DNA from: Phenylobacterium sp. Root1290
GTDB taxonomy: Bacteria > Pseudomonadota > Alphaproteobacteria > Caulobacterales > Caulobacteraceae
Length of the DNA: 64,000 nucleotides
Direction: 5' to 3'
Assembly (NCBI RefSeq): GCF_001425305.1
Contig: NZ_LMEE01000003.1
Location: forward strand, 587,634-651,633
The position numbers were made by a program, and so were the translations under genes. The notes below the pieces were generated by a model. That model was not told where the DNA came from, searched no databases, and saw only the letters and a program-made list of their open reading frames with translations. Shown here one piece after another: positions 9,489 through 21,127 of this stretch (its first letter is position 1; every line of letters starts with the position of its first letter).

Positions 9489-10514
9489 TCACTCTCCCGC
9501 GGGCGGGTAGAGGTCGATTGTGTCAGGAGAAGTGTCGCCGGCCTTGACCATGCCGTAGGCCTCGAGCGTGGCCACGAAACCGGTGACGTCGCCAGACTTG
9601 AAGCGGCCGCTGAGCGGTGTCGCGGCAAGCGCCGGATCGGCGATGCGCACCTTGCGGGTCGAGTAACGGTTCATTTCCTGGACGATCGAGGCCAGCGGAC
9701 GATTCTCGAACACCAGGCTGCCTTCACGCCAGCTGGTCAGCTCGGCGAGATTTCGTTTTTCCAGGGTCCAGGGCGCGTCGCCTGTCTGCGCCAGGTGATG
9801 GCCGGGGATCATCTCGACGCTGGCGCCGGGGCCGCCCACGCGGACCTTGCCTTCGATCAGGCTGACCGACCATTGCCCCGGATCGACGCGAACGTCGAAT
9901 GCGGTGCCGAGCGCCGTGACCGTCCGTCCAGCGGCGGTGACGACGAAGGGCTTTTCCGCGTTCTTGGCGACCTGGAAGTACGCCTCGCCACGGACCAGAG
10001 TCAGGCCGCGTCGGCGATCCCACTCGTCGAGACGCACTTCGGTGTCGGTGCTGAGGGTGACCTTCGAGCCGTCCTTCAAGGTGACGACCTGCTGACCCCC
10101 GACCGCGGTCCGATAGACTGCGATGGCCTGAGGCGCTGCGGCCACCACGACGGGCGGTGCGGCGCTGTCTTGCGCCTGGCGCCAGGAGCCATACCCAAGC
10201 AGCGAGCCCGCGGTGACGATGGTTGCCGCGATGCCGGCCGCCCAACGCAGGTGGGGGCGGCGTCGGCCGGCGGCCAAGTCAGCCTTCAGCGCCTCGCGCG
10301 CAGCCAGGATCTGAGCATCTTCCTTGAGCTCGTCCATGCGATCCCAGGCGCCGCTTACCAGCGCCCAGTCGTCACGATGGGCCGGATCGGCCGCCAGCCA
10401 GGTCTCGAAGTCGCTCTGCACACGCCTGTCGCCAGGGTGGCGCTGCAAACGCACAAACCACGACGCGGCGTCCGGATTACCGGAAAGACCGATTTGTCGT
10501 TGGTTGTCGTTCAT
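9489..10514 (-). CDS. fecR: FecR-type anti-sigma/sigma regulator
   Basis: Inner-membrane sensor that couples an outer-membrane receptor to an ECF sigma factor. The N-terminal DUF4880-like segment (ASWFVRLQ ... ETWLAADPAHRDDW, residues 17-50) is cytoplasmic. A single transmembrane helix spans about 91-109. The periplasmic FecR domain follows, with GDGSKVTLSTDTEVRL-like text and RGEAYFQVAKNAEKPFVV. The start at 10514 overlaps the end of the upstream sigma-factor gene by 38 bases, indicating translational coupling. By family knowledge it receives a signal from the STN domain of the TBDR at 11288 and controls the sigma factor. The gene symbol is by family only. Confidence 0.9.
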   Translation of the reverse strand: MNDNQRQIGLSGNPDAASWFVRLQRHPGDRRVQSDFETWLAADPAHRDDWALVSGAWDRMDELKEDAQILAAREALKADLAAGRRRPHLRWAAGIAATIVTAGSLLGYGSWRQAQDSAAPPVVVAAAPQAIAVYRTAVGGQQVVTLKDGSKVTLSTDTEVRLDEWDRRRGLTLVRGEAYFQVAKNAEKPFVVTAAGRTVTALGTAFDVRVDPGQWSVSLIEGKVRVGGPGASVEMIPGHHLAQTGDAPWTLEKRNLAELTSWREGSLVFENRPLASIVQEMNRYSTRKVRIADPALAATPLSGRFKSGDVTGFVATLEAYGMVKAGDTSPDTIDLYPPAGE

Positions 10515-11040
10515 CGAATTCCTGCAGCCGGAGCGAGACGGTCCGGAGAGCCTTGGTGACGTGTTTCTCGACGGCGCTGACGGAGATGCCAAGTTGCGCC
10601 GCTGCAACCTTGTAGCTCAAGCCCTCGAAGCGGACGAGCATGAATGCCGCGCGAGTGCGGGGAGAAAGTTGATTCAAGGCCTCCAGGGCCACGGAAGCTT
10701 CCTGTTTGGCCTGCAAGATTCGGTCAGGCGACAGCTCGTCGAGCGGATGGTGGGCTTCTTCGAGTTCGCAGTGGGCGCCCCGGCGCCTCACTGTGTCGCG
10801 GCGGCGGCGGTCCAAGAGAACATTGGTCGCGGTCTGGAAGATGAAGCTGGAAAGGTTCGTCACCTCTCCGCCTTGCCGACGGTTGTGCAGTCGCAGGAGC
10901 ACTTCCTGAATCAGGTCGTCGATCTCGTGACCATCGGCTCTTCGCCGAAAGAACGCGCGTAAGGCTTGCTGGTAGGGGATCGACGCGTGCGCTAATCCCT
11001 CCGGCTCGCCCCTGGCACCGGTCGTTTCCGCCCACGCCAT
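10477..11040 (-). CDS. fecI: ECF sigma factor, FecI-like
   Basis: RNA polymerase sigma-70 factor of the extracytoplasmic-function type, 187 aa. Region 2 is at about 24-84 (DDLIQEVLLRLHNRR and SFIFQTATNVLLDRRRR). Region 4 is at about 118-170, with helix-turn-helix YKVAAAQLGISVSAVEKHVT. It overlaps fecR and is divergent from the STN-bearing TBDR gene at 11288, the classical arrangement for surface signalling. It probably drives the TBDR and possibly the adjacent M20 gene. I found no clear target promoter by eye. Confidence 0.9.
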   Translation of the reverse strand: MAWAETTGARGEPEGLAHASIPYQQALRAFFRRRADGHEIDDLIQEVLLRLHNRRQGGEVTNLSSFIFQTATNVLLDRRRRDTVRRRGAHCELEEAHHPLDELSPDRILQAKQEASVALEALNQLSPRTRAAFMLVRFEGLSYKVAAAQLGISVSAVEKHVTKALRTVSLRLQEFDERQPTTNRSFR

Positions 11041-11287
11041 GGAATTTCCCGAACACCCCGATTTGTCTTATTGATGTCATCGTTGTTGATGGGGGCGCCC
11101 AGGTCAATGACGTTTGGGGAGGGGAGCCGCACACTTGGCTCCCTGCTGTGTTTTCGGGCAACGGTGGGGCGGTCGTCGGCGCCATGTGGGCGGAGAGCGG
11201 CAAAGAGCGCACTGGCTGGCGGGTTGGGCTGGCCATAGAAGGTTGTCTGTCGGAAGGCCGTGGCGTTGGCGCGGAGCCTTGTAGCCG
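11041..11287. promoter_or_regulatory. Divergent promoter region between fecI and its TBDR
   Basis: 247 bases between the fecI start and the TTG start of the TBDR. It should carry both promoters. No consensus -35/-10 pair, Fur box or strong dyad could be identified with confidence. Confidence 0.4.
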
Positions 11288-13780
11288 TTGAGTATTCTCC
11301 GTCTCGGGATTGTTGTCGCGTGTGTGTCGTGCGCCGTCTTGCCTGGGACGGCGACCGCCGCCGGCCGCAAGGCGCAATTCTCCATTCCAGCAGGCGCGCC
11401 GCTGGATCGGGCGCTGACGCAGTTTTCCGCTCAGAGCGATCGCGACATCCTGTTCACGCCGGCGATGGTCGCTGGACGCCGCAGCAAGGGTGTCTGGGGG
11501 CGAATGGATTCAGACGCCGCGCTCGAGACATTGCTGCGGGGCTCCGGGCTTACATGGCGCGAGTTCCAGGGCCGCTATCTGGTCGAGCACGCGGGCCTGG
11601 AGAAGACCGCGATCGAGTCCGCGGCCGAGGTCGAGGGCGTGGTTGTGACGGCCTTGCGAAGGCCCACTCTGGATCGGCTCACGCCGATGTCGGTGCGCGC
11701 CTTCTCCGGTGAGGAGCTCACCCGCGCGGGCGCTGCGACCTTCACCCAGGCCGCGAACCTGCTGCCCGGGCTCACCCAGACCAGCACCGGGACCGGCCGC
11801 AACCGCTTCAGCCTTCGCGGCGTCTCCGGCTCGGGCGAGGCGACCACCGCCCTCTATTACGACGACATCCCGGTGACGGGGCCGAGCGGGACGACCGCCG
11901 ATCCCGGCGGCTCCTCGCCCGAGTTCCTGCTGGTCGACGTCGATCGGCTGGAATTGCTGCGCGGTCCCCAGGGCACGCTCTATGGCTCGAGCGCCATGGG
12001 CGGAGCGCTGAAGGTGGTCTTCAAGCGGCCGGACCTGTCGAATCCCAGCGCCTCGCTGGCCGCGGAGATGTCGACGAACGCGGGCGAGTGGGGGCAGGCG
12101 CAGACCCTGGTGCTCAATCAGCCGCTCGTTCAGGACAAGGTCGGCTTGCGGCTGGCGGTCTATCACCGCCGTGATCCAGCCTATCTCGACAACCGGCGAC
12201 TTGGCCTGGCCAGGGTCAATGAGGGCTCCACCTCCGGCGCTCGCCTCGGGGTCGGCTTCGAGCTCGAAGGCGACCTGCAGATCAACTTGACCGCGGCGCA
12301 CCAGGATACGCGCGAAGGCGACACCAGCGGCGGCTGGCTGGGCGCCCCGTCCAACGTTTCCTACGCCTATGTCCGCACCCCGTTCGACAGCCTCATGACC
12401 ATGTACGAAGGGGCGCTGGTCTGGCGCGTCTCCGGCGTGCGCCTCTCAGCCAACGTGGCGTCGTACACTTGGAAGAGCACGCGCCAGATCGACTATACCG
12501 GCACCTTGCAGAGCGAGCGGCTGAGCCTCGACGGCTGCAAGCGCTACCTGCAGATCTCGGCCCTTGGGGCCTGCACGCCTGGCCAGCTCGATCTCTACTC
12601 GGCCTATGTCGACAGCCGCGCGCCGGGACTGCTCTACCAGCCGATCGATCTGAAAGCGGACGTGCAGGAAGTGCGGCTGCAGTCGGATACGTCAGGATTC
12701 TTCGCGTGGACGGCGGGGCTGTTCCGCGAGGCGCGCAGCGACACGATCGACAGTCAGGTGATCGTGGCCGATCCGGCCACGGGCCTGCCACGCCACGGCG
12801 ACTTCACCGGACGGCGCATTGTCGCCAGCCGGCTCTCGCAACGCGCTGTGTTCGGAGAGGTGACCCTGGGCGCAGACCGCGACACGTCCTTCGTGCTCGG
12901 CGCTCGCCACTTCGTCTACGACAAGCTGACCCAGGGCGAGGCCCTGATCGTCAACGTGATCTCGAATACGACCGAGGCCAACTTCCGCAACATGACCGGC
13001 GAGAGCGGCTGGAGCCTGAAGCTGCTGGCCAGCCATCGCTTCAGCCCGACCACCATGGGCTATGCACAGGCGTCCCAGGGGTTCCGGCCGGGCGGGGTCA
13101 ACACCGTGCCTGGGTTGCCGCCGAACGTCGCCGCCTATGGCGCAGATGGGCTGTGGAACTACGAGCTCGGGATTAAGAGCTCCTGGCTCAACAACCGGCT
13201 GACCCTCAGCGCCGCGCTCTACCACATCGACTGGCGCGACATGCAGTACACCGCCAACAGCACCAACGGGGCGTTCTCGTTCATCACCAATCTGGGGCGG
13301 GCGCGGGTGAACGGGCTTGAGGCCGATGCCAGTTTCGTTCTCAGCCCGGCTTTGCGGGGCGGGGCGAACCTGGCCCTGACCGATGCGATCCTCACCAGCG
13401 ACCAGGCAAGCGATGTCGGCATCGGGCTGGGCGCTTCGGGCGATCACATTCCGGCCGTGCCGCGGGTGGCTGCTGACGGCTGGGTCGAGTATCGGCGCGA
13501 CCTGGCGGCGGGGCTGGAACTCATGCTCCGCGCGGACGCCGCCTATGTCGGCCGTTCGCACAGCACCTTCGATCCGGGCGTCGGTTCGGACGTGGCCCTC
13601 GGCGACTACTGGCTGGTCAACACGCGGGCGGTTCTTCGCAGCGCGGACTGGACCCTGAGCGCCTTTGTCGAGAATCTGACCGACACCGACGATCCGAGTT
13701 TCGCCACGACGGGCCGCCAGCCGCTGACTTTCGCGCCGCGTCCGCGCCGCTTCGGCGTCGCCGCCACCTACGAATTCTGA
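11288..13780 (+). CDS. TonB-dependent receptor with STN signalling domain (FecA-like, 830 aa)
   Basis: Outer-membrane transporter/transducer. The reading frame opens at a TTG (11288) preceded by GGAG 11 bases upstream; no in-frame ATG lies closer to the signal peptide (residues 1-25, ending GTATAA). The secretin/TonB short N-terminal (STN) domain occupies about 29-95 (FSIPAGAPLDRALTQFSAQS, ILFTPAMVAGRRSKGVWG). A TonB-box-like VEGVVVTALRR follows, then plug (LRGVSGSGEATTALYYDD; RGPQGTLYGSSAMGGAL) and barrel ending ATYEF. STN plus divergent FecI/FecR marks it as a cell-surface signalling receptor. Ligand unknown; an iron chelate is the family default, but the flanking peptidases leave other ligands open. 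Confidence 0.9.
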   Translation: MSILRLGIVVACVSCAVLPGTATAAGRKAQFSIPAGAPLDRALTQFSAQSDRDILFTPAMVAGRRSKGVWGRMDSDAALETLLRGSGLTWREFQGRYLVEHAGLEKTAIESAAEVEGVVVTALRRPTLDRLTPMSVRAFSGEELTRAGAATFTQAANLLPGLTQTSTGTGRNRFSLRGVSGSGEATTALYYDDIPVTGPSGTTADPGGSSPEFLLVDVDRLELLRGPQGTLYGSSAMGGALKVVFKRPDLSNPSASLAAEMSTNAGEWGQAQTLVLNQPLVQDKVGLRLAVYHRRDPAYLDNRRLGLARVNEGSTSGARLGVGFELEGDLQINLTAAHQDTREGDTSGGWLGAPSNVSYAYVRTPFDSLMTMYEGALVWRVSGVRLSANVASYTWKSTRQIDYTGTLQSERLSLDGCKRYLQISALGACTPGQLDLYSAYVDSRAPGLLYQPIDLKADVQEVRLQSDTSGFFAWTAGLFREARSDTIDSQVIVADPATGLPRHGDFTGRRIVASRLSQRAVFGEVTLGADRDTSFVLGARHFVYDKLTQGEALIVNVISNTTEANFRNMTGESGWSLKLLASHRFSPTTMGYAQASQGFRPGGVNTVPGLPPNVAAYGADGLWNYELGIKSSWLNNRLTLSAALYHIDWRDMQYTANSTNGAFSFITNLGRARVNGLEADASFVLSPALRGGANLALTDAILTSDQASDVGIGLGASGDHIPAVPRVAADGWVEYRRDLAAGLELMLRADAAYVGRSHSTFDPGVGSDVALGDYWLVNTRAVLRSADWTLSAFVENLTDTDDPSFATTGRQPLTFAPRPRRFGVAATYEF

Positions 13781-13835
13781 CATCGGTTCTGGAGATGCGT
13801 CAGATCCGGTCGTAGAATTGGCTGTGGCGCAAGAA

Positions 13836-13850
13836 GAACATCTTGTGAAC
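13836..13850. promoter_or_regulatory. LexA (SOS) box upstream of recA
   Basis: GAAC-ATCTTGT-GAAC is an exact GAAC-N7-GAAC direct repeat, the established alphaproteobacterial LexA operator. It lies 97 bases before the recA start codon, consistent with SOS control of recA. Confidence 0.88.
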
Positions 13851-13946
13851 CCAGAACAAAGCGCGTACGCCTTGTTCCAGCGGCCGACGACGCCTTTTGA
13901 GGCTCGGACTGTCGGGTTGGAATCATGAAACAAGGAGCGCCTTGCA

Positions 13947-15017
13947 ATGAGTCAGTCGGCGTTAAAGCTCGTGGGACGAGAAGAAGGCGATAAGCAACGC
14001 GCTCTGGAAGCGGCGATTGCGCAGATCGATCGGGCCTTTGGCAAAGGCTCGGTGATGAAGCTTGGCTCCAAGAGCCAGATCGAGGTCGAGGCGGTTTCCA
14101 CCGGCTCGCTGGGCCTCGATATTGCGCTCGGCATCGGCGGTTTGCCGAAGGGCCGTGTGGTCGAGATCTACGGGCCGGAAAGCTCCGGCAAGACGACGCT
14201 CGCCCTGCATGTGGTGTCTGAGGTCCAGAAGGCGGGCGGCGTCGCAGCCTTCGTGGACGCCGAGCACGCGCTCGACCCCGCCTACGCCCGCAAGCTGGGC
14301 GTGAACCTGGACGACCTGCTGGTGTCGCAGCCCGACACCGGCGAGCAGGCGCTGGAGATCACCGACACCCTGGTGCGTTCGGGCGCCGTTGACATCATCG
14401 TCATCGACTCCGTCGCGGCTCTGACGCCGAAGGCCGAGATCGAGGGCGAAATGGGCGACAGCCTGCCCGGCCTTCAGGCCCGCCTGATGAGTCAGGCCCT
14501 GCGCAAGCTGACCGCCTCGATCTCTAAAGCCGGCACCTTGGTCATCTTCATCAACCAGATCCGCATGAAGATCGGAGTGATGTACGGCAGCCCTGAGACG
14601 ACGACGGGCGGCAACGCCTTGAAGTTCTACGCCTCAGTGCGCCTGGACATCCGTCGCACCGGTTCGGTCAAGGTGCGCGACGAGATCGTCGGCAACAATG
14701 TCCGCGTGAAGGTGGTGAAGAACAAGGTCGCGCCTCCCTTCCGCGAGGTCGAATTCGACATCATGTACGGCGAGGGCATCTCCAAGCTCGGCGAGATCAT
14801 CGATCTGGGCGTCAAGGCCGGGGTCGTTGAGAAGTCCGGCTCGTGGTTCTCGTGGAACTCGACGCGCATCGGTCAAGGGCGCGACAACGCTCGGGAATTC
14901 CTCAAGAACAACCCGGACATCGCTCAACAGATCGAACGGCAGGTCCGCGGCGCCAAAGAGGTGATCGAGGAAGAACTGCTGGTCGGTCCGACCGGCGACG
15001 AAGACGCCGAAGACTAG
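13947..15017 (+). CDS. recA: Recombinase RecA
   Basis: ATP-dependent strand-exchange protein and LexA coprotease in the cytoplasm, 356 aa, the usual length. Walker [10 protein letters not shown] is at 76-84, Walker B as [12 protein letters not shown], and loop regions as [21 protein letters not shown]. The ATG at 13947 is preceded by AAGGAG. The LexA box at 13836 points to SOS induction. A strong terminator follows at 15132, so the downstream alaS is probably transcribed separately although the recA-alaS order is conserved in alphaproteobacteria. Confidence 0.98.
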   Translation: MSQSALKLVGREEGDKQRALEAAIAQIDRAFGKGSVMKLGSKSQIEVEAVSTGSLGLDIALGIGGLPKGRVVEIYGPESSGKTTLALHVVSEVQKAGGVAAFVDAEHALDPAYARKLGVNLDDLLVSQPDTGEQALEITDTLVRSGAVDIIVIDSVAALTPKAEIEGEMGDSLPGLQARLMSQALRKLTASISKAGTLVIFINQIRMKIGVMYGSPETTTGGNALKFYASVRLDIRRTGSVKVRDEIVGNNVRVKVVKNKVAPPFREVEFDIMYGEGISKLGEIIDLGVKAGVVEKSGSWFSWNSTRIGQGRDNAREFLKNNPDIAQQIERQVRGAKEVIEEELLVGPTGDEDAED

Positions 15018-15131
15018 GATCCGCATCGCCGGAGCGGCCGCCACGGCCGCTCGGAACCGGACGCGTCCAACCCGACGTCCGGACCCGCCCGAGCAGGTCG
15101 AGCCCCCGCGCGACCGCTTCCAGTGATGCGC

Positions 15132-15170
15132 AAGGACGCTTGGACGCACGTCGTCCAAGCGTCCTTTTCC
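15132..15170 (+). terminator. Terminator downstream of recA
   Basis: A perfect 14-bp stem (AAGGACGCTTGGAC 15132-15145; complement 15153-15166) with a 7-base loop is followed by TTCC. The T-run is short but the stem is long. Confidence 0.75.
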
Positions 15171-15269
15171 TTTGCGGGCGTCAACAAAATCCGTAAACGG
15201 TCGCGCGCGGGGCGGCGCAACGGTGCGCGAGCCCCTATCTATTTTCTCCATTTTCAAGTCCGACGAGCC

Positions 15270-17909
<2,640 letters not shown>

Positions 17910-17964
17910 TCAGCTTGCCGATCGGCCCTTGGGCTGGCGGCCCGATCAACGTCGAACGCAGTAG

Positions 17965-17994
17965 AAAGGCCGGGGGCGACCCCGGCCTTTTCAT
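17965..17994 (+). terminator. Intrinsic terminator of alaS
   Basis: AAAGGCCGGGG and CCCCGGCCTTT pair perfectly around a GCGA (GNRA) tetraloop and run into TTTTC. It also separates alaS from the convergent VOC gene. Confidence 0.9.
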
Positions 17995-18008
17995 TTGAGC
18001 GGATCGGA

Positions 18009-18386
18009 TCAGGGCTTGGTGAAGATGGCGATCTTGTTGCCGGTCACGTCGCGCACATAGGCTCCGTAGAAGCTGGTGGAGTCCGCCGGACGCGGGCCGG
18101 GCGCGCCTTCGTCGACGCCGCCGCTGGCCAGGGCCGCGGCATGCGCCGCATCCACGGCCTCCTTGCTCGGGCTGCGGAAGGCGATCATCACGCCGTTGCC
18201 GCCCCGCGCCGCCTGACCATCGAAGGGCGGACAGATAAAGGTGTTCGCCTCTTGGCCTTTGGGGCCATAGCCTGCCCAGCCGCTGTCGAAGAATTGGCGC
18301 TCATAGCCGATGGCGCCCAGCACCGCGTCGTAGAAGGGCATTGCCTCCTCGACGTTCAGCGCCCCGATCGTGACATAGCCGATCAT
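18009..18386 (-). CDS. VOC (glyoxalase/bleomycin-resistance fold) family protein
   Basis: Small cytoplasmic protein of 125 aa. The start at 18386 gives MIGYVTIGALNVEEAMPFYD, the typical first beta-strand and helix of a VOC domain; the frame is open to 18428 without a better start. The end (FYGAYVRDVTGNKIAIF) matches the last VOC strand, where a metal-ligand acid would usually stand. Members bind metals and act as lyases, isomerases or binding proteins; which applies here cannot be told. It is convergent with alaS and lies 68 bases after the RNase T2 gene. Confidence 0.82.
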   Translation of the reverse strand: MIGYVTIGALNVEEAMPFYDAVLGAIGYERQFFDSGWAGYGPKGQEANTFICPPFDGQAARGGNGVMIAFRSPSKEAVDAAHAAALASGGVDEGAPGPRPADSTSFYGAYVRDVTGNKIAIFTKP

Positions 18387-18454
18387 GTCGTTCGTCTCCC
18401 TTGGATCAGGGCGCGAAGCTAACGGCACGAATCGAACAAAACAAGAACGAATGG

Positions 18455-19156
18455 CTAGTGCTGAACCTTGATCCTGGCATGATCGGGCGCGCCCAGGCCA
18501 CTACGACAGGCGGCGGGGCGGAACTGCAGGTCGTGGCAGATGCGCACCTCCTGTAGCCGGTTGCCGTCCGCGACCTTGATGTAGAGGCTGTTGCGGCGCA
18601 GGCGGGGATTGCGGGCAAGGAACGCCGTCCGTACGTCGCCGGCGGTGACGGTCCTGTCCGCCGCGAAGGACAGGCTAGGCGGGCTGATCGTGCTCCACAG
18701 CGCCTGCGCCTTGCCGAAATAGGCCTCCGGCGTCGCCCAGCCGCAGGAACCGTGCGCCGCCCATTCATGCTGTTGCAGGCTTGCCGAGGGGGTCATGCAG
18801 TAGTGCTTGCGGACGGTGGCCGCGCTGATGGCCGGCGCGGGGGCGCAGTAACGCGGATGGCGCTTGCCTTTGCCGTTGGGCCAAAGGCCGTGGACGACGA
18901 AGCCCATATGGTTCTGCCGGCACTGGAAGCGCGCTTCCTGCGTGCCGCCACGCGTGCGGCACCACTCCGGCGACCAGGTCAGGGCAAGCATGTAGGACGC
19001 GATGGGAACATCGCGAGCGACCTCATGGGCGGGCGGTCGTTCCACTGGCGCAGGCGTGACGTGGGACGGAGCCAGGCAGGCCCGCAATGGCCCGGCGATC
19101 GCTGGCCCAGCCATCGCCATGGCGACCAGCAACAAGGCCAAGGCCACGCGACTCAT
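18455..19156 (-). CDS. Ribonuclease T2 family protein, exported
   Basis: Secreted endoribonuclease of 233 aa. The signal peptide is residues 1-21 (ends GPAIA). Both active-site blocks are present: CAS I as HGLWPN (89-94) and CAS II as HEWAAHGSC (130-138), with the two catalytic histidines and the glutamate. Several cysteines (66, 79, 104, 120, 138) could form disulfides. It overlaps the upstream DUF2939 gene by 4 bases (ATGA), so the two are likely co-translated. A role in periplasmic or external RNA scavenging is inferred. Confidence 0.92.
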   Translation of the reverse strand: MSRVALALLLVAMAMAGPAIAGPLRACLAPSHVTPAPVERPPAHEVARDVPIASYMLALTWSPEWCRTRGGTQEARFQCRQNHMGFVVHGLWPNGKGKRHPRYCAPAPAISAATVRKHYCMTPSASLQQHEWAAHGSCGWATPEAYFGKAQALWSTISPPSLSFAADRTVTAGDVRTAFLARNPRLRRNSLYIKVADGNRLQEVRICHDLQFRPAACRSGLGAPDHARIKVQH

Positions 19157-19722
19157 TTGGCCGGCGGTGAAGCGGGCAGGCGGATCTGCACGAGCTTCCA
19201 GGCGAAGAGGTCGCGGCGCTCGAACGTGAAGATCACGCCTTGCTCGTCGGTCTTCACACCCTTGGCGCGGACCACGAAACGCGCGCGGTTGGGGTCCCAG
19301 TAGCGCAGGCGCGGGAAGATCGAACCTCTGGCGGCGTCGGCGGGCCCCGCGCCTGGGGCATAGCCCCTGGCCAAGTCGTAGAGCCCTGGAGCGGTCATGT
19401 AGGGATCAAGCGCCGGCGGCACGGGTACGATCGGTTCGATCGCGCGCTTTATCGCGCCGATCGGATCGCTCCAGACGTCGGGGGGCGGCGGCGCGGGGAC
19501 CGGCTTGGCGGCGACCTGCGGCCGCAGCCCCTGGCGGACGGCCGGATAGTCGACGAGTTGGGCCAGCGCCTGGCCGTCGCCGTCGCGGGCGGCCGCTTTC
19601 ATGGCCCTGAAAGCAAAGAACGGCGCGGTCGCGAAGACCAGCGCCGTTCCCACGATCAGAGTGACGATCAAGCGGAAGACCGCGCGGCCGAGGCTCCATT
19701 GCCCTGGCGCGCGGTCGTTCAT
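19153..19722 (-). CDS. DUF2939 domain membrane-anchored protein
   Basis: 189-aa protein with one N-terminal transmembrane helix (about 12-34, LIVTLIVGTALVFATAPFFA) and a periplasmic remainder. AFRAMKAAARDGDGQALAQL right after the helix is typical of DUF2939 proteins, as is the later FVVRAKGVKTDEQGVIFTFE. A proline-rich linker is at ~70-80. The gene sits 4 bases after icd and overlaps the RNase T2 start, so all three may be one transcript. Function is not established for the family. Confidence 0.75.
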   Translation of the reverse strand: MNDRAPGQWSLGRAVFRLIVTLIVGTALVFATAPFFAFRAMKAAARDGDGQALAQLVDYPAVRQGLRPQVAAKPVPAPPPPDVWSDPIGAIKRAIEPIVPVPPALDPYMTAPGLYDLARGYAPGAGPADAARGSIFPRLRYWDPNRARFVVRAKGVKTDEQGVIFTFERRDLFAWKLVQIRLPASPPAK

Positions 19723-19726
19723 GGCC

Positions 19727-20950
19727 TTAGGCGGGGGTCTTCGCCAAGGCCGCTTCCAGATTGGCGGCGACCTTGTCGATGAAGCCTTCCGTGGTCAGCC
19801 AGCCCTGGGTGTCGCCGACCAGCAGCGCCAGGTCCTTGGTCATCGAGCCGGCTTCGACGGTGTCGACGCAGACCTTTTCCAGGGTGTCGGCGAAGTGGGT
19901 CAGTTCGGCGTTGCCGTCGAGCTTGGCGCGGTGCTTCAGGCCCTGGGTCCAGGCGAAGATCGAGGCGATCGAGTTGGTCGAGGTCGACTCGCCGCGCTGA
20001 TGCTGACGGAAGTGGCGGGTCACGGTGCCGTGGGCGGCTTCCGATTCCATGATCTTGCCGTCCGGGGTGATCAGGACGGAAGTCATCAGGCCCAGCGAGC
20101 CGAAGCCCTGGGCGACCTGGTCGGACTGCACGTCGCCATCGTAGTTCTTGCAGGCCCAGACGAAGCCGCCGGACCACTTCAGGGCCGAGGCGACCATGTC
20201 GTCGATCAGGCGGTGCTCGTAGACAATGCCGGCTTCCTTGAACTTGCCCGCATACTCGGCCTCGTAGACCTCGTTGAAGATGTCCTTGAAGCGGCCGTCA
20301 TAGGCCTTGAGGATCGTGTTCTTGGTCGAGAGGTAGACCGGGTACTTCCGCTGCAGGCCGTAGTTCAGGCAGGCGTGCGCGAATTCGCGGATCGAATCGT
20401 CGAGGTTGTACATGCCCATGGCGACGCCGCCGCCGGGGAACTCGAACACTTCATGCTCGATGGTGTCGCCGTTCTCGCCTTCCCACTTGATGGTCAGGCG
20501 GCCCTTGCCGGGCACACGGAAGTCGGTGGCCTTGTACTGGTCGCCGAAGGCGTGACGGCCGACGATGATCGGCTGCGTCCAGCCCGGGATCAGGCGCGGG
20601 ACGTTCTTGCAGATGATCGGCTCGCGGAAGACGACGCCGCCGAGGATGTTGCGGATCGTGCCGTTCGGCGACTTCCACATCTTCTTCAGGCCGAACTCTT
20701 CGACCCGGGCCTCGTCAGGGGTGATCGTGGCGCACTTCACGCCGACGCCGTGACGCTTGATGGCCTCGGCCGCGTCGACGGTGACCTTGTCGTCGGTGGC
20801 GTCGCGGTGCTCGATTCCCAGGTCGTAGTAATCCAGATCGATATCCAGATGCGGGAAGATCAGCTTGTCCTTGATCCACTTCCAGATGATGCGGGTCATC
20901 TCGTCCCCGTCGATGTCTACGACGGGGTTCGCGACTTTAATCTTGGCCAT
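19727..20950 (-). CDS. icd: Isocitrate dehydrogenase (NADP+)
   Basis: TCA-cycle enzyme converting isocitrate to 2-oxoglutarate and CO2 with NADPH formation, 407 aa, the normal size for the eukaryote-like homodimeric NADP-IDH of alphaproteobacteria. The start at 20950 gives [20 protein letters not shown], a textbook N-terminus; the longer open frame upstream is antisense to the TrmJ gene. Substrate and metal motifs include [27 protein letters not shown] and [16 protein letters not shown]-quadruplex-capable stretch lies 38-60 bases before its start codon. Confidence 0.97.
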   Translation of the reverse strand: MAKIKVANPVVDIDGDEMTRIIWKWIKDKLIFPHLDIDLDYYDLGIEHRDATDDKVTVDAAEAIKRHGVGVKCATITPDEARVEEFGLKKMWKSPNGTIRNILGGVVFREPIICKNVPRLIPGWTQPIIVGRHAFGDQYKATDFRVPGKGRLTIKWEGENGDTIEHEVFEFPGGGVAMGMYNLDDSIREFAHACLNYGLQRKYPVYLSTKNTILKAYDGRFKDIFNEVYEAEYAGKFKEAGIVYEHRLIDDMVASALKWSGGFVWACKNYDGDVQSDQVAQGFGSLGLMTSVLITPDGKIMESEAAHGTVTRHFRQHQRGESTSTNSIASIFAWTQGLKHRAKLDGNAELTHFADTLEKVCVDTVEAGSMTKDLALLVGDTQGWLTTEGFIDKVAANLEAALAKTPA

Positions 20951-20987
20951 GAGGGCAGAGCGCTCCGGGGGCGTAACGGCTAGGATA

Positions 20988-21010
20988 GGGTAGGGTAGAT
21001 AGGGTAAGGG
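20988..21010 (+). other. G-quadruplex-capable motif in the icd/trmJ intergenic region
   Basis: Four GGG runs (20988, 20993, 21002, 21008) are separated by loops of 2, 6 and 3 bases, fitting G3N1-7G3N1-7G3N1-7G3. The G-rich strand is the plus strand, which is the template strand for icd. The nearby GTATAC at 21013-21018 could contribute to a promoter on either strand. Confidence 0.65.
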
Positions 21011-21127
21011 CCGTATACTAGGCCAAGGCCCAGACGCAAAGGGTGGCTCACCCCCTATTGACCTGCGATGGGCGCGATCTGGCAGGCGGCGCTTGCATTT
21101 TCGGCCCCTCGCATCCCAAAACGCGGC

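Noticed and set aside
15018..15269. Possible small gene between recA and alaS
   Set aside because: The open frames there only extend alaS or lie antisense; the region is occupied by the recA terminator and alaS leader.
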